Part shown: positions 34,692-45,649 of the stretch, piece by piece
How the letters are laid out: each line of letters begins with the position of its first letter
Numbering within the stretch: the first letter of the stretch is position 1
Source of the DNA: Klebsiella oxytoca
GTDB taxonomy: Bacteria; Pseudomonadota; Gammaproteobacteria; Enterobacterales; Enterobacteriaceae
NCBI RefSeq assembly: GCF_009707385.1
Contig: NZ_CP046115.1
Span: 682,001 to 746,000 of the forward strand
Direction of reading: 5' to 3'
DNA length: 64,000 bases
The notes under the pieces: model-generated
What the model saw: the letters and a program-made list of their open reading frames with translations, nothing else
What the model was told of the DNA's origin: nothing
The model's database searches: none
Position numbers and translations under genes: made by a program

Positions 34692-35843
34692 CTACAGCAT
34701 TTCAATAAAGGCCGCCACGCGGGTGCTGAGCTGGCCGATATCCGCCGTTGAATAGTCGGTTTCAATGGCGATATAGGGGATGTCGTGCTGCTGACGCACG
34801 TGGCGTTTAATCGCCAGCGACTCCACCGCGTAGGTATGGCAGGCCTGCAGAATAACGTCCACGACGCCGTCGGCCTGGTACTCTTCTACCATTTGGCTGA
34901 GCAGGGTTAAGCGCTGGTCGTTCGGCGAGATGCAGGAACAGCCGATAGCGAGGTATTTGTCGGTCAGGGCGTCGTAAACGTCGCCGGTTTCCCCGACGCA
35001 GCGCTCGGTAGCTTTGGCTCCGGTACAGTTTTCAAAGCCAACCACCCAGCCGCCGTTATCCTCAATGGCTTTCACCACTTTTTCCGCCGCGCCGCCAATC
35101 GGGCAGCCGGTGATGAGAATTCGCGGCCGCGCGTCCAGCCGTTTGCCCTCCTGCCACTGTTGGCGAACCCGCTCGGCCATGCCGTTGAGCTCATCAATCA
35201 GCGCCTCTTTGTCGAAGCGGAAGGTCGCACCGTAGACCACTTTTAAGATATCGCTGCCGCTAAGCGCAGGCGGGTTGAGCTGCCCGACGCGATAAAAGTT
35301 CGCCAGCGCCCGACGTTCGCGGTTCTTCAGGATAATCGCCTCGCGCAGGGCGGCTTCGCTGATCGGCGTGCCAAAGCGATCTTCTATCGCCTTCTGCAGG
35401 CGCAGGATTTCGGCTTTCCACAGCGCCCGTGAGGCATCATCACCGGCGCTGTTTGGCAGCTGCATCACGTGTACGGCTTTGAATTCGGCCATGTACTCGT
35501 ACATTTTCTTTTTACCGTCGCAGGTGGTTTCGCCTACCACGAGATCGGAAAAATAGAAGTAGGGGCATTTGTCGGTTTTGCCAAAGCCGTAGCTGCTTTT
35601 GATCAGCGGGCAGAGATTGCGCGGCAGGTCCTTTTCCGCCTCTTCAATGGTTTCGTCGGAGGTTGAGCACAGCGACACCACAACCGCGCCTGCGGCCATG
35701 GCGATCTCCTGTGGCATAAAGGTGCAATAGGTGCCGATCAGCGGAATGTTTTGCTCTTTGAGTTCCATTACCGTGAGAAAGCCCTGCTGACGGGCTTCAG
35801 AGAACTGGTCAAAAATGGCGGGTAGATCGGTGATAAGCGACAT
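34692..35843 (-). CDS. yjiM: 2-hydroxyacyl-CoA dehydratase-like / double-cubane cluster type protein
   Basis: Iron-sulphur protein of 383 residues related to HgdB/BcrC and single-chain double-cubane proteins. Cysteine-bearing motifs include LIGTYCTFMPQE, VGETTCDGKKKMYEY, ITGCPIGG, AIGCSCISPNDQR and LQACHTYAVES. It has only one subunit gene, unlike true dehydratases with two, and is paired with the activator YjiL and DUF3343. The reaction in enterobacteria is unknown; a reductive step on a small molecule under anaerobiosis is the family expectation. Upstream (35844-35953) no promoter could be called. Confidence 0.88.
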   Translation of the reverse strand: MSLITDLPAIFDQFSEARQQGFLTVMELKEQNIPLIGTYCTFMPQEIAMAAGAVVVSLCSTSDETIEEAEKDLPRNLCPLIKSSYGFGKTDKCPYFYFSDLVVGETTCDGKKKMYEYMAEFKAVHVMQLPNSAGDDASRALWKAEILRLQKAIEDRFGTPISEAALREAIILKNRERRALANFYRVGQLNPPALSGSDILKVVYGATFRFDKEALIDELNGMAERVRQQWQEGKRLDARPRILITGCPIGGAAEKVVKAIEDNGGWVVGFENCTGAKATERCVGETGDVYDALTDKYLAIGCSCISPNDQRLTLLSQMVEEYQADGVVDVILQACHTYAVESLAIKRHVRQQHDIPYIAIETDYSTADIGQLSTRVAAFIEML

Positions 35844-35953
35844 GGTTTTCCTTCCCCGTACACGGGAGATGATGAAAGAACGCGCATTATAACCCTATTA
35901 ATAGTATGTATTTGTTGATCGCCCACGCATGTCGGACTCTCGAACGGAAGTTG

Positions 35954-36193
35954 CTAAAAGACTTTTTTCAGATCCATCTCTTCCTGAATCCGGTCGCTCC
36001 AGGCAAGCTGAGTGGCGATTGCCGTATCAATTCCGGCGTTATAAAACATCGGACCCAGCTCTTTAGCGATAAAGTCGACGAAGAATTCAGCGTCAAATTG
36101 CTCCAGCTCCAGTTCAAAATTCTCTTCACAGTATTTACATAGCTTCTCGCGTAGCAGATCGCGCTCGGCGGATGATAAGGTGATTTCAGTCAT
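35954..36193 (-). CDS. DUF2164 small protein (79 aa)
   Basis: Acidic, helical cytoplasmic protein of unknown function. MTEITLSSAERDLLREKLCKY and DFIAKELGPMFYNAGIDTA match the DUF2164 pattern, including the GPxFYNxGI core. A TTTTCTCCTG (reverse AGGAGAAAAA) ribosome site precedes ATG 36193. It stands alone between yjiM and a repeat element. Confidence 0.8.
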   Translation of the reverse strand: MTEITLSSAERDLLREKLCKYCEENFELELEQFDAEFFVDFIAKELGPMFYNAGIDTAIATQLAWSDRIQEEMDLKKVF

Positions 36194-36290
36194 TTTTTCT
36201 CCTGATAACTGGGCTGTGAAAGCAATGATATTATTTGTCGTGATAGAGATATCATCTGATATATCAAACGTCTACCAGACGTAAATATCC

Positions 36291-36418
36291 CCTTCATACT
36301 TCAAGTGGCATGTGCGTTGGTTTTGTTACTCGGCCTGTGGCCTCGCCCCTTGCGGGGCCAGCGCAAGCGCTGTTCAAAACGATTAACCTTTTTGTCCTGC
36401 AACCCGGATTATTTTAGG
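36291..36418. repeat. Multi-hairpin intergenic repeat element (short copy)
   Basis: Begins ttcatacttcaagtggcat and ends ctgcaacccggattatttt. It shares the right half of the element at 16673: GGCC/GGCC, GCCCC/GGGGC, AGCGC/GCGCT and a degenerate AAAACGATTAACCTTTTT. The left hairpins are missing, so it is a deletion derivative or the elements grow by addition. Confidence 0.75.
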
Positions 36419-36451
36419 GATAAATGGATAAATCCCTGCAAAACAATCGAC

Positions 36452-37378
36452 TCAGTTCGGTATCCAGCTATCCCATGCTGGTAATGTCCCGAGCTCATCG
36501 ACCAGGAAATCGATAAAGGAGCGAACTTTTGGATTGCTGTATTTGCTGGGGAAATAGAGTGCATACAGGGCGTGCGTTTCGCACGTAATGGTGCCATTGA
36601 GCAGCAGCGGCGTGATCTCCTCTTTTTGAATATGCCCGCCAATCAAATAAGTTGGCAGGTATGCGACCCCTTGTCCCTCTAAGACTGACTTTAGTAGCAC
36701 CAGGCTACTATTAGCTTGAATCGGCATGTGAAGTTTCAATTGATGCAAGCGATCCTGATCGTCAGCTATTTTCAGTACTGGCGTGAGGCCTGGATAAACC
36801 AGACAGTCATGGCCTGCCAAATCAATCCGGCGTTGGGGGATCCCTTTTTTAGCAAGGTAATCAGGCGAAGCGCAGTATGCCCAGCGGATCGGTACCAGCT
36901 TGCGCATGGCATAGTTTTGCGGTGGCGCAGTAGAGATGCGCAGGGCGATATCAAAATCAGTTTCATTCAGATTGATGAAATTATCATTCAGGTCGATATA
37001 AAGATTCACATCCGGGAATTTCAGGCGGTATTTGCCTACCAGATTGATCAGGTGGGAATAACCGAAAGCAATTGAACAGGTTACACGTAATTCACCCTGA
37101 GGATTTTGGTCATAGCTTGAGGTCGTATTGAGTGTTTCATCAAATTCCTTCAGTAATTTATTAGCACGGTTAAAAAAATATTGTCCTGCATCGGTCAGGG
37201 TAATACTGCGAGTGGTGCGTTTAATTAAGGTGGTGCCCAGTGAATTTTCCATTGCGGCCAGGCTTTTACTGACTGCAGAGGGCGACACGTTGAGCTGCGC
37301 TGCGGCTTCAGATAATCCTCCACAATCTACGATTTTGATAAAAAATTCTAAATTCTTTAGCGATATCTGCATGCTCAT
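36452..37378 (-). CDS. LysR family regulator of the adjacent symporter/lyase operon
   Basis: 308 residues: winged helix GGLSEAAAQLNVSPSAVSKSLAAMENSLGTTLIKRTTRSI, then effector domain (CrgA-like subgroup, ending in YFPSKYSNPKVRSFIDFLVDEL). It is divergent from the dicarboxylate/amino-acid symporter gene across a 224-base gap that contains a CRP-like site. Control of the symporter and cystathionine-lyase genes is the simplest reading. Confidence 0.88.
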   Translation of the reverse strand: MSMQISLKNLEFFIKIVDCGGLSEAAAQLNVSPSAVSKSLAAMENSLGTTLIKRTTRSITLTDAGQYFFNRANKLLKEFDETLNTTSSYDQNPQGELRVTCSIAFGYSHLINLVGKYRLKFPDVNLYIDLNDNFINLNETDFDIALRISTAPPQNYAMRKLVPIRWAYCASPDYLAKKGIPQRRIDLAGHDCLVYPGLTPVLKIADDQDRLHQLKLHMPIQANSSLVLLKSVLEGQGVAYLPTYLIGGHIQKEEITPLLLNGTITCETHALYALYFPSKYSNPKVRSFIDFLVDELGTLPAWDSWIPN

Positions 37379-37504
37379 TGTTGCCTTTTATTCACAAGTG
37401 ATTTGCTAAAACGGTACGAATAGGCCATTACATTGGCGATTTAAACATGTAATTATTGATTAATAGGAAATAAAGAGTTTTTAAAGTGAATAAATGACAA
37501 CTTA

Positions 37505-37520
37505 AGTGAGTTGCATCACA
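37505..37520 (+). promoter_or_regulatory. CRP-site candidate before the symporter gene
   Basis: AGTGA-GTTGCA-TCACA matches the CRP consensus at nine of ten conserved bases, centred 90 bases upstream of the symporter start. Confidence 0.5.
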
Positions 37521-37602
37521 AAATGACGGGAGGCGAGAAAATTAATCATCAAATTGTGAATTAAATCTCATTTAATACAATTTAAATTAAAAGGTGCCGG
37601 TT

Positions 37603-38835
37603 ATGTGGACACGACTTGAACCCTACAAATCTTCTATTATTCTTTTATCCGCTCTGGTAGCTGGTGGGCTGTTAGGTATTTACGCTCCGTCAGTGGCAAG
37701 TAAATTGCAGCCAGTCGGTCAGATATTTCTAAACCTGTTATTTATGATTATTGTTCCGCTGGTGGGTATCAGCGTGATGTCGTCTATTGCCAGTATGACC
37801 GACCTGAGAAGGCTGGGGCGCATTATGGCAATTATCTTTATTGTTTCTATCGCGATGGCGTTTATTCCTGCCGCCGGGATTGTCGCGCTTGCACTTTGGT
37901 ACAACCCAGCGCAGGGCGTCACTATCGATCTCTCTCAGTCAGTACAGGCAGGGAGCGGAAAGATGGACTTTGTCAGCATGATTACGACTAGCGATTTTAT
38001 CGGGCTGTTCTCTAAGTCCAATATTCTTGCGCTGATCGTGATGGCGATTATCGCCGGTATTGCCATTGGGCAATCGGAGCAGGCGGGTAAACGTATCGCG
38101 TCGCTGTTGGAAGATACCAACACCGTCATTATGAAGATTGTTTCCATCATCATGAAGGTCGCTCCGGTGGGGCTCGGCTGTTATTTCGCGGCGACCATGG
38201 CTAGCCAGGATTCCGCGCTGTTGTTGACCTTTGCCCACGCAATCGGCCTGTTTATGGCGGCGACGCTGGTCTACTACATCTTTGGCTCGATTTTTTATTC
38301 GTACATTGGCGGCGGTATTCCGGCGGTGAAGGCTTTCTGGCGTAACGCCATCGAACCATCGGCTACCGCACTGGGAACCTGCTCCTCCTTAGGAACCTTA
38401 CCCGTCACGCTACGCGCCGGTAAAGCGATGGGGATTAACCCGGAAATCGTGGACGTCTCTATTCCGCTGCTGGTCAACCTGAATAAAGGCGGCGTGGCGA
38501 TGATCGCGGCGTTGAAAATTGTCTTTATTTACTCGGTGCTGGGAATGGATTTCACCGCCGAGACGTTCTTCCTGACGATGTTGATCGCCGTACTTTCCGC
38601 CATCATCGTCGGCGGCGTACCGGGCGGCGCATTTCTCGGGGAGATCTTTATTGTCACTACGCTGGGGCTGCCAATGGAAGCCATCCCAATGCTGGTGGTA
38701 CTGGGGGCGATAACGGACGCTCCGGCAACGCTTATCAACGTAATCCACGATTTGAACGCGGCGCAGATAGTAGAGCGGTTTGCCGGAAAAAAGCCGGTGA
38801 GCGCTGAGGCGAGCTCAACGGTCGCGGCGGTGTAG
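37603..38835 (+). CDS. Dicarboxylate/amino acid:cation symporter (DAACS family)
   Basis: Inner-membrane sodium- or proton-coupled importer, 410 residues from ATG 37603 (GTG 37594 is in frame but closer to the AAGG site). Family features: [21 protein letters not shown] (helix 2-3), the re-entrant serine-rich loop [18 protein letters not shown] (about 255-272) and [16 protein letters not shown]. The CSSLGT version differs from the glutamate transporter SSS motif, so the substrate may differ. The neighbouring cystathionine beta-lyase gene suggests a sulphur-containing amino acid such as cystine. Confidence 0.88.
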   Translation: MWTRLEPYKSSIILLSALVAGGLLGIYAPSVASKLQPVGQIFLNLLFMIIVPLVGISVMSSIASMTDLRRLGRIMAIIFIVSIAMAFIPAAGIVALALWYNPAQGVTIDLSQSVQAGSGKMDFVSMITTSDFIGLFSKSNILALIVMAIIAGIAIGQSEQAGKRIASLLEDTNTVIMKIVSIIMKVAPVGLGCYFAATMASQDSALLLTFAHAIGLFMAATLVYYIFGSIFYSYIGGGIPAVKAFWRNAIEPSATALGTCSSLGTLPVTLRAGKAMGINPEIVDVSIPLLVNLNKGGVAMIAALKIVFIYSVLGMDFTAETFFLTMLIAVLSAIIVGGVPGGAFLGEIFIVTTLGLPMEAIPMLVVLGAITDAPATLINVIHDLNAAQIVERFAGKKPVSAEASSTVAAV

Positions 38836-38872
38836 GTTTTCAACACGGATTAAGCATGAAACAGGAGATATT

Positions 38873-40063
38873 ATGAACGATTCTATCAAACTCGAAACGC
38901 AACTGGTCGTCGCTGGACGTGATAAACGCTACACCCAGGGGGCGGTAAACCCGGTCATTCAGCGTGCTTCTTCGCTGGTATTTGATACCGTGAAGGACAA
39001 AAAATTTGCCACTGCTAATCGTGCGAATGGCGAACTGTTTTACGGTCGCCGCGGGACGTATACCCACTTTGCGTTTCAGAAGGCGATGAGTGAGTTAGAA
39101 GGCGGGGCGGGCTGTGCGCTTTATCCTTGCGGTGCTGCTGCGGTGACTAACGCGATTCTGGCATTCGTCGAGAGCGGCGATCATATCCTGATGACGGGAG
39201 CAGCCTATGAGCCGACTCAGGATTTTTGCAATAAGATCCTGAGTAAATTCAATGTTGAAACCACGTATTACGATCCGATGATTGGCGCGGGTATCGTGGA
39301 CCTTTTGCGCCCCGAAACCCGAGTGGTGTTTCTTGAATCTCCCAGTTCCATCACTATGGAAGTACAGGATGTTCCAGGGATGGTGAAAGCGCTCCGCGCG
39401 GTAAACCCCGAAATTATTATCATGATCGATAATACCTGGGCGGCGGGCGTGCTGTTTAAGGCTCTGGATTATGGCGTCGACATTTCCATACAGGCTGGAA
39501 CAAAGTACACCATTGGCCACTCCGATGGGATGCTGGGCACCGCAGTCTCCAATGCTCGCTGCTGGGATCGTCTGCGTGAGAACTCATACCTGATGGGGCA
39601 AACTTTGGACGCCGATACCGCCTACAACGGTAGCCGCGGATTGCGTACGCTGGCCGTTCGCCTCAAACAGCACCAGGAGAGCAGTATTTATATTGCGCGC
39701 TGGCTGTCGGCAAGACCGGAAGTCGCGCGAGTCAACCATCCGGCGTTACCGGAATGTCCAGGCCATGAATATTTTCAACGTGATTTTGCCGGAAGCTCTG
39801 GTCTGTTTTCTTTTGTGCTAAAAAACAGATTAACCGACGAGCAGATGGCGAATTTCCTCGATAATTTCTCTCTGTTTCATATGGCCTATTCCTGGGGCGG
39901 GTTTGAGTCATTAATTTTGGCAAACCAGCCGGAGGAACTGAACAGCATTCGTCCGGCGGGGGATGTTGACTTCAACGGGACGCTGGTGAGGGTGCATATC
40001 GGGCTGGAGGATGTGGAGGATTTGATTGCCGATCTGGAGGCCGGATTTACCCGTATTGCTTAA
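38873..40063 (+). CDS. Cystathionine beta-lyase / cysteine-S-conjugate lyase, MetC-like
   Basis: PLP enzyme of the Cys/Met metabolism fold, 396 residues. [72 protein letters not shown] (PLP lysine in AGTKY) and YSWGGFESL match MetC (395 aa). It lies 37 bases after the symporter gene. As methionine synthesis has its own metC, this copy probably releases thiol, pyruvate and ammonia from an imported cystathionine, cystine or S-conjugate (inference). Confidence 0.88.
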   Translation: MNDSIKLETQLVVAGRDKRYTQGAVNPVIQRASSLVFDTVKDKKFATANRANGELFYGRRGTYTHFAFQKAMSELEGGAGCALYPCGAAAVTNAILAFVESGDHILMTGAAYEPTQDFCNKILSKFNVETTYYDPMIGAGIVDLLRPETRVVFLESPSSITMEVQDVPGMVKALRAVNPEIIIMIDNTWAAGVLFKALDYGVDISIQAGTKYTIGHSDGMLGTAVSNARCWDRLRENSYLMGQTLDADTAYNGSRGLRTLAVRLKQHQESSIYIARWLSARPEVARVNHPALPECPGHEYFQRDFAGSSGLFSFVLKNRLTDEQMANFLDNFSLFHMAYSWGGFESLILANQPEELNSIRPAGDVDFNGTLVRVHIGLEDVEDLIADLEAGFTRIA

Positions 40064-40092
40064 TAAAAAAGGCCCCACGGCGCTGTGGGGCG
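40064..40092 (-). terminator. Intrinsic terminator shared by the lyase and mdtM genes
   Basis: GCCCCAC (40072-40078) and GTGGGGC (40085-40091) form a 7-bp stem. On the minus strand it is followed by CTTTTTTATT, a good U-run for mdtM; on the plus strand the tail is weaker. Confidence 0.8.
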
Positions 40093-40097
40093 GTAGT

Positions 40098-41342
40098 TTA
40101 TTTCTCGGTCGCCAGTGACGAAGGTTCGTGCTGGCGCATCCGGCTTAACAACCCCGCCAGACAGCATGCGGCCGCGATCCCCGCGGCTACCGCCAGCAGA
40201 TGGAACGGCAGTCTGCCGCCGCTAAACCACAGCCAGCGCGCCAGCTCGATAGAGAGCGCGCTGACGCTGAGGAGTACGATGTTCAGAGAGGCGGAAACGG
40301 TACCTTTAGGTAACTCGTTAGAAAATAGCGTAAAACGGAACAGCGTCGGGAAAATAAGCCCAATGCCGAAGGCATAGAAACAGGTACCAAGTACCGACCA
40401 TAGCCAGACGTGTGGCCACAGTAAATTACCAAGGATCAGGAGCGCCAGCCCGGTCATCTGGATAGGCACCGCGCGCCAGATAAAGCGCGGACGCGTCGGG
40501 TCTTTTACCCAGCGCGCTACCGACAGATTGGCAACGATCACCGCACTGAAAACCGGTACCTGGGTCCAGGCGAACTCTGTGGTCGTCATCCCGCCATCGT
40601 CAATCAGGATAACCGGCGAGACCGCCACCCAGCTCATCAGAGGGATATAGCTGAGTGAGAGGGTTGCGGCACCGAACAGAAAAATACGGTTGCGGAACAC
40701 ATCGCGGAAATCGCGCAGTACGCCGATGGCGCTAAAGGGAACGTCGCCGCGCCGGACGGTTTCCGGCATGTTAAGCAGCAGCCCCATCCAGGCGATAAAC
40801 CCCATCGCCGCAATAATTCCGAACAGCACCTTCCAGTGGACGAAGTGCATTAACGCCGCGCCGGAAAGCGGACCAATAATCGGCGCAATCAGCACGATCG
40901 AGGTAATAATCGCCATCAGCTTAATGGCCTTTGTCTGGCCGAATGCTTCCTGTACGGTGACGTAGCCAACCGTGGCGATGAAACAGATGCTGGTACCCTG
41001 AATAAAGCGCGCCGCGAGGAATTGCTCCATCGAGGTCGTGAACATGGTCGCTAAGCAGGCAAGGGTAAAAATCAGCGCGCCGGTCAGCAAAACCGGACGG
41101 CGGCCAATACGATCGGAGAGCGGGCCAAGCAGCCACTGGAGCGCCATGCCGCCGGCCATATACAGGCTGACCGACGCGGGAGCCAGCGCCACGTCGGCGT
41201 CAAAATCGCGCACCACGTGGATAATGCCCGGCTGGATAAGGTCGGTAGTCAGATAGGCGGCAAAGTCATACAGGATCAGCGCTGCCGGAAAGAACAGCGT
41301 GGCGGAATGGCGGGCAAAAAAGCGGGTCATCCATTGCAACAT
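40098..41342 (-). CDS. mdtM: Multidrug efflux MFS transporter MdtM
   Basis: Proton-driven exporter of 414 residues from ATG 41342 (MLQWMTRFF), with AAGGAG seven bases before it; ATG 41372 lacks a site. About 12 transmembrane helices. [19 protein letters not shown] near the N-terminus, [18 protein letters not shown] (MFS loop 2-3) and [39 protein letters not shown] (motif C region) match E. coli MdtM (YjiO). It neighbours yjiN as in E. coli. The E. coli protein exports cationic drugs, bile salts and acts in alkaline pH tolerance. Confidence 0.93.
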   Translation of the reverse strand: MLQWMTRFFARHSATLFFPAALILYDFAAYLTTDLIQPGIIHVVRDFDADVALAPASVSLYMAGGMALQWLLGPLSDRIGRRPVLLTGALIFTLACLATMFTTSMEQFLAARFIQGTSICFIATVGYVTVQEAFGQTKAIKLMAIITSIVLIAPIIGPLSGAALMHFVHWKVLFGIIAAMGFIAWMGLLLNMPETVRRGDVPFSAIGVLRDFRDVFRNRIFLFGAATLSLSYIPLMSWVAVSPVILIDDGGMTTTEFAWTQVPVFSAVIVANLSVARWVKDPTRPRFIWRAVPIQMTGLALLILGNLLWPHVWLWSVLGTCFYAFGIGLIFPTLFRFTLFSNELPKGTVSASLNIVLLSVSALSIELARWLWFSGGRLPFHLLAVAAGIAAACCLAGLLSRMRQHEPSSLATEK

Positions 41343-41519
41343 CGGTGGGCTCCTTGTTGAGTCTCTACGCAATGACGATCGGTAGCTATCCTGAGTTTTG
41401 CGTTATAAACAGCTTCAGCACTTCACACTGCAATAAATTCAGGGTCAACATATATATCCATTCATTTTTGATGGTTAATTTTATTTGTTTTGAAAATCAA
41501 TTAAAAACAGTTATTTAAA

Positions 41520-42797
41520 TTATATATGTAAATTCAGCAGCGACGGAATTTGTGAAAACAGCCACAGCACCAGGCCGATAGTACCGCCAACCAGCGTACC
41601 GTTGATGCGGATAAACTGCAGGTCTTTGCCGATGTTCAGTTCGATTTGCCGCGACATATCGCGCGAGTCCCAGCTTTTAACCGTGTCGCTGATATGGCGG
41701 GTAAGGAAGGCGGCAAACTCCGGTGCCACCCGATGCGCCGCTTGTTCAAGGTGCTCGTTCAGCGACTCGCGCAGCGCCTCATCATGGAGCAGCGTTTCGC
41801 CAAACCACTGCCCGGCTTCGGCAATGCGCTGCTTAATGCGTGAATCTTCGTTATTGACGTCGTTTTTGATCCAGCCGCGCAGGTCGGCCCACACCTCGCC
41901 AAGATAGCGGTTAAAGGTTTCATCATTCTTCAGGTACGCTTTGATATTATCCGCTTTTTCCGCCATCTGCGGATCGGATTTAAGGCTATCGATCAGCTTC
42001 ATCGCCGCGCGATCGAAAGCCTGACGGATCTGATGGGCCCGATCCTGGCTGACTTCGTCGAGCAGCGTATTGACAGCATCGGTGACCATTTCTGCGCTGT
42101 GTTCGCCGAGCCATTCGGTAGGAAGCAGCTTAGCTTTGAGCGGGTGCTCGGTCTCCAGCCAGTGCACGATGCCGCGGGCAATAAATGCCCGCGAGCTGTC
42201 GCGCTGTAGCAGGGCGATCAGCTGGCTAATCAGCGAATCCAGCAGCTTCTGGTGACGGTTATCGCGAGTCAGCCCCTCCAGCATCATGGCGCTGGTCTGA
42301 GTTAAATCGGCCTTATCAATTGCTTTGTGTACCGCCCGGCGCAGCAGGCGCTGGATCCGCGCATCGTCGGTCAGCTCCAGAAAACCGCTCATCACCTTCA
42401 GCAGATGCTGGCCGACGCGACGGGCATTGTCCGGCTGGCTGAACCAGTTGCCAAGCATCAGCGCCGGTTCATAGCGGCGGATCAGCGCCACCAGCGACGG
42501 CGTATCAAGAAATTTCTCCTGGACGAAATAGCCAAGATTGTCGGCGATCCGGTCCTTATTACGCGGAATAATCGCCGTATGCTGCGAAACAAACGGCAGC
42601 GGAATGCGGCGGAACAGCGCTACCACCGCGAACCAGTCCGCCAGCGCGCCGACCATCGCCGCTTCGGAGATAGCCTTCAGCGCACCGACCCAGGGCGTTG
42701 GCGGCAGCAAGAGGGTAGTGATAAAAATAGCGACTGCAATTAGCAGCAGCGAGAGCGCCAGCAGTTTGGCGCGTTTCAGTTCAGCGAGTTTTTCCAT
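41520..42797 (-). CDS. yjiN: YjiN, DUF445 family membrane protein
   Basis: 425 residues from ATG 42797 ([20 protein letters not shown]), corresponding to the E. coli start; in-frame ATG 42809 has a slightly better AGG and adds four residues. One N-terminal and one C-terminal hydrophobic helix bracket a long helical domain. [29 protein letters not shown] is the DUF445 signature (about 35-65). The function is unknown. It stands between lysE-type and mdtM genes. Confidence 0.92.
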   Translation of the reverse strand: MEKLAELKRAKLLALSLLLIAVAIFITTLLLPPTPWVGALKAISEAAMVGALADWFAVVALFRRIPLPFVSQHTAIIPRNKDRIADNLGYFVQEKFLDTPSLVALIRRYEPALMLGNWFSQPDNARRVGQHLLKVMSGFLELTDDARIQRLLRRAVHKAIDKADLTQTSAMMLEGLTRDNRHQKLLDSLISQLIALLQRDSSRAFIARGIVHWLETEHPLKAKLLPTEWLGEHSAEMVTDAVNTLLDEVSQDRAHQIRQAFDRAAMKLIDSLKSDPQMAEKADNIKAYLKNDETFNRYLGEVWADLRGWIKNDVNNEDSRIKQRIAEAGQWFGETLLHDEALRESLNEHLEQAAHRVAPEFAAFLTRHISDTVKSWDSRDMSRQIELNIGKDLQFIRINGTLVGGTIGLVLWLFSQIPSLLNLHI

Positions 42798-42801
42798 ATG
42801 C

Positions 42802-43464
42802 TTAAGCATATAGCCTGACGGCGAACTCGTGCAAAAACTGCCACACAATCCAGCCGCCAAAAGCCATCAACACCCCACCTGCCACCCGCTCCACTCGCCA
42901 GACGACGGCGGAAAGACGGCGCTGCACCGACGGTAACGCAATCAGCGATACCAATAACAAATCCCATATCAGCACCACGCTGGTCATCCAGACTCCGCTG
43001 ACGGCCTGCTGTACCAGGGTGACGTTCGGCCCCAGCAGGGAGGTCATCAGCGCGAGATAGAACAGCGCATTTTTCGGATTCAGCAGCGAAGAGCCCAGAC
43101 CCAGCAAAAGCTGTTTTATCAGCGACGGGCGTGAAGCCGAAGCGCTGCGCAGCTCCAGCGTGGCCGGACGGCTTCTGAGCAGCAGGCTGCCTATCCACAA
43201 CAAATATGCAGCGCCCAGCAGTTCAATAATCGTAAACAGTAGCGGCGCGTGGCGCAGGATCCCCCAGCCGATAATCGCCAGTATGATATACAGGCCGTTG
43301 CCTGCGGCGATACCGATGCACAGCCCGACGCTGCCGCGCAGGCGGTAGCGGATGGCGTAGCCTACCAGCAGGAAAAAATCCGGCCCGGGGCTCAGCAGGG
43401 CGACAAAATGGGAGAGCGCCAGCGCGGGGAAGGCGGAGGGAAAGAGCGTAGTGAGTATGTTCAT
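42802..43464 (-). CDS. LysE/RhtB family amino acid exporter
   Basis: Inner-membrane exporter of 220 residues with about six helices. [41 protein letters not shown] is the family's N-terminal signature and [18 protein letters not shown] the central one. An AraC-type gene follows it upstream in the same direction, 46 bases away, and probably regulates it. The exported amino acid cannot be deduced. Confidence 0.9.
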   Translation of the reverse strand: MNILTTLFPSAFPALALSHFVALLSPGPDFFLLVGYAIRYRLRGSVGLCIGIAAGNGLYIILAIIGWGILRHAPLLFTIIELLGAAYLLWIGSLLLRSRPATLELRSASASRPSLIKQLLLGLGSSLLNPKNALFYLALMTSLLGPNVTLVQQAVSGVWMTSVVLIWDLLLVSLIALPSVQRRLSAVVWRVERVAGGVLMAFGGWIVWQFLHEFAVRLYA

Positions 43465-43510
43465 AGCAACCTCAGTAATAACCTGAAGTCACCCTACGCC
43501 AGCGTATGCG

Positions 43511-44326
43511 CTAATTATTGTCTGATATTGATCGGCTCTGAGCATACTGGCGCGGCGTGGCGGCGGTATAGCTGACAAAGGTCTTATGAAAGTGGCTCTG
43601 ATCGGCAAACCCGGCCTGGTATCCTACGTCGGCAATATTATCCCCGGCGCGCAGGCGCGTTTTAGCGAACTCAATACGTGCGATATTGATAAAACTGGCG
43701 GGCGTCAGGCCCGTATCCTGCTTGAAGAGGCGAATCAGCGTCTCTTTACGCAGGGCAAACTCGTCGGCGAGGCTATCCAGCGTTGGCGGTTCTTGTAGAT
43801 TAGTGGCCAGGCGGCTGAACAGACGATAACTGGTTGTGCTTAGCGCCTGAGGCGCGAGCGGGCTCAGGGGCAAATTATTCAGCAATCGGGCGACGCTTGC
43901 GGGTAACGCAGCGGTATTCTGCTGGCTCATCAATTCGACAATGTGCTGATAGTGGGCGAATAACCCGGCATCGCGTAATACCAGCTGCGATGCCGTTATC
44001 TGCAGCTGAGAGGGGGCGTCGATCAGCTGCTGCCGACACCAGTTGAGATCGAGATAGAGCATATGGTAGCTGCGCGGCTGGCCGTCGCGCGGATTACAGC
44101 TATGAGGCGCCTGCGCCGGGATAATGATCAGATCGCCGGGGCGCAGCAGATACTCTTGCCCGTTGCAGATGCAGCGCGTTTCCCCTTCGATAATCGCCCC
44201 CACGGAGAGCTGCGGATGGCGGTGACGTTTATAGGCCTGGCGGCTGCGCCAGGTGCTGCGCAGCTCCAGCCAGGGCAACTGTTCGTCGCGCCAGAAGGTT
44301 TGCAGAATATCGCGCGTATGGCTCAC
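43511..44326 (-). CDS. AraC family transcriptional regulator
   Basis: 271 residues: N-terminal cupin sensor (RHRHPQLSVGAIIEGETRCICNGQEYLLRPGDLIIIPAQAPHSCNP, about 35-80) and C-terminal double helix-turn-helix (LDSLADEFALRKETLIRLFKQDTGLTPASFI and IADVGYQAGFADQSHFHKTFVSYTAATPRQY). It is co-oriented with the LysE exporter gene, its likely target. No function for the 205-base gap upstream to the Rpn gene was found. Confidence 0.9.
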   Translation of the reverse strand: MSHTRDILQTFWRDEQLPWLELRSTWRSRQAYKRHRHPQLSVGAIIEGETRCICNGQEYLLRPGDLIIIPAQAPHSCNPRDGQPRSYHMLYLDLNWCRQQLIDAPSQLQITASQLVLRDAGLFAHYQHIVELMSQQNTAALPASVARLLNNLPLSPLAPQALSTTSYRLFSRLATNLQEPPTLDSLADEFALRKETLIRLFKQDTGLTPASFINIARIEFAKTRLRAGDNIADVGYQAGFADQSHFHKTFVSYTAATPRQYAQSRSISDNN

Positions 44327-44532
44327 GGCAGGCTCCTTAACTGAGGGAAGAGATATTTATAACATGCCAGCAGGCTACGGGAGAACTGCGAGGCGCGTCC
44401 GACAAAAATGTCCTGCTTGCAGCTGAGGGAAGATATCTTTGGTGGCGGCTCGTAAAAGGCGACAGCAGGGCGTGTCGTGGTAAAAAACGCGCAGTAGAGT
44501 GGCGGCACGATTTCTTAGCCGGGCGGACAACC

Positions 44533-45471
44533 ATGGAAAAGGGTACCACGTCGACGCCGCATGATGCGGTCTTCAAACAGTTTTTACGGCATGCTGACAC
44601 CGCGCGGGACTTCCTGGATATCCATCTTCCGCCAGCGCTAAGAAAACATTGCGATCTGGATTCGTTAACGCTTGAGTCCGGTAGTTTTATTGAGGAGAAC
44701 CTGCGGGCATATTATTCCGATGTTCTGTGGGCGCTGAAAACCGCGGCCGGAGAAGGATATATTTATGTTGTCATTGAGCATCAAAGTTCCCCTGATGCGC
44801 ATATGGCTTTCAGGCTGATGCGTTACGCCGTTGCCGCCATGCAGCGCCATCTGGATAACGGACATAAAACGCTGCCGTTGGTTGTGCCGATTCTGTTTTA
44901 TCATGGCGTCGTCACCCCTTATCCGTATTCGTTATCCTGGCTGGATAAGTTTGCTGACCCGGTTCTGGCTAAACAGCTTTATACCGTGCCGTTTCCGCTG
45001 GTGGACATTACCGTCGTGCCTGATGATGAAATTGTGCAGCATCGAAGAGTGGCTTTGCTGGAGCTGATGCAAAAGCATATTCGTCAGCGCGATCTGCTGG
45101 GCATTGTGGAGCATCTGACCGCCATTTTGCTTAGTGGATACGCTAATGACAGGCAGTTGAAAACGCTGTTTAATTACCTGATTCACTCGGGTAAAGCGCT
45201 TCGGTTGGGTAAGTTTATCCGCGAAGTGGCCCGGCGGGTACCGCAGCATAAGGAGAAGCTAATGACTATCGCCGAAAGATTACGTGAAGTAGGGCGCCGA
45301 CAGGGTAAGCGGGAAGGGCGCCTTGAAGGCCGTCAGGAAGGCGTTGAGGAAGGCCAGCGCGCCGAAGCGCTACGTATTGCCCGAACGATGCTGGCCGAAG
45401 GGATGGCGCTGGAAACGGTGTTAAGAATTACCGGCTTGCCGGAAGCGGAGCTCGCGGCCGTTCATCATTAA
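44533..45471 (+). CDS. Rpn family recombination-promoting nuclease / putative transposase
   Basis: PD-(D/E)XK DNA endonuclease of the Rpn/YhgA family, 312 residues. [25 protein letters not shown] starts the catalytic domain; [10 protein letters not shown] and [13 protein letters not shown] supply the D and ExQ catalytic residues (about 59 and 79-81). LYHGV-type [17 protein letters not shown] follows. A C-terminal EG-rich coiled region ([16 protein letters not shown]) precedes a small helical tail, as in other Rpn proteins. E. coli Rpn proteins promote RecA-independent recombination; recent work links family members to defence. The gene looks intact and isolated. Confidence 0.9.
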   Translation: MEKGTTSTPHDAVFKQFLRHADTARDFLDIHLPPALRKHCDLDSLTLESGSFIEENLRAYYSDVLWALKTAAGEGYIYVVIEHQSSPDAHMAFRLMRYAVAAMQRHLDNGHKTLPLVVPILFYHGVVTPYPYSLSWLDKFADPVLAKQLYTVPFPLVDITVVPDDEIVQHRRVALLELMQKHIRQRDLLGIVEHLTAILLSGYANDRQLKTLFNYLIHSGKALRLGKFIREVARRVPQHKEKLMTIAERLREVGRRQGKREGRLEGRQEGVEEGQRAEALRIARTMLAEGMALETVLRITGLPEAELAAVHH

Positions 45472-45649
45472 CTTCCGGACAGGCTGGCGTTCGGTCTGAG
45501 CGTCTTACCCCGGTAGCTCTTTCTGTTCCATTCCTGGAAAATTCCGTATCTACCCGAGTTCAGCGCTATCGTTAGCTATCTCGACTACTCTTAATATCCT
45601 GTACGGTATTTTTGACTGTATTAATAGCGATAATAAGGAGACATACGAT

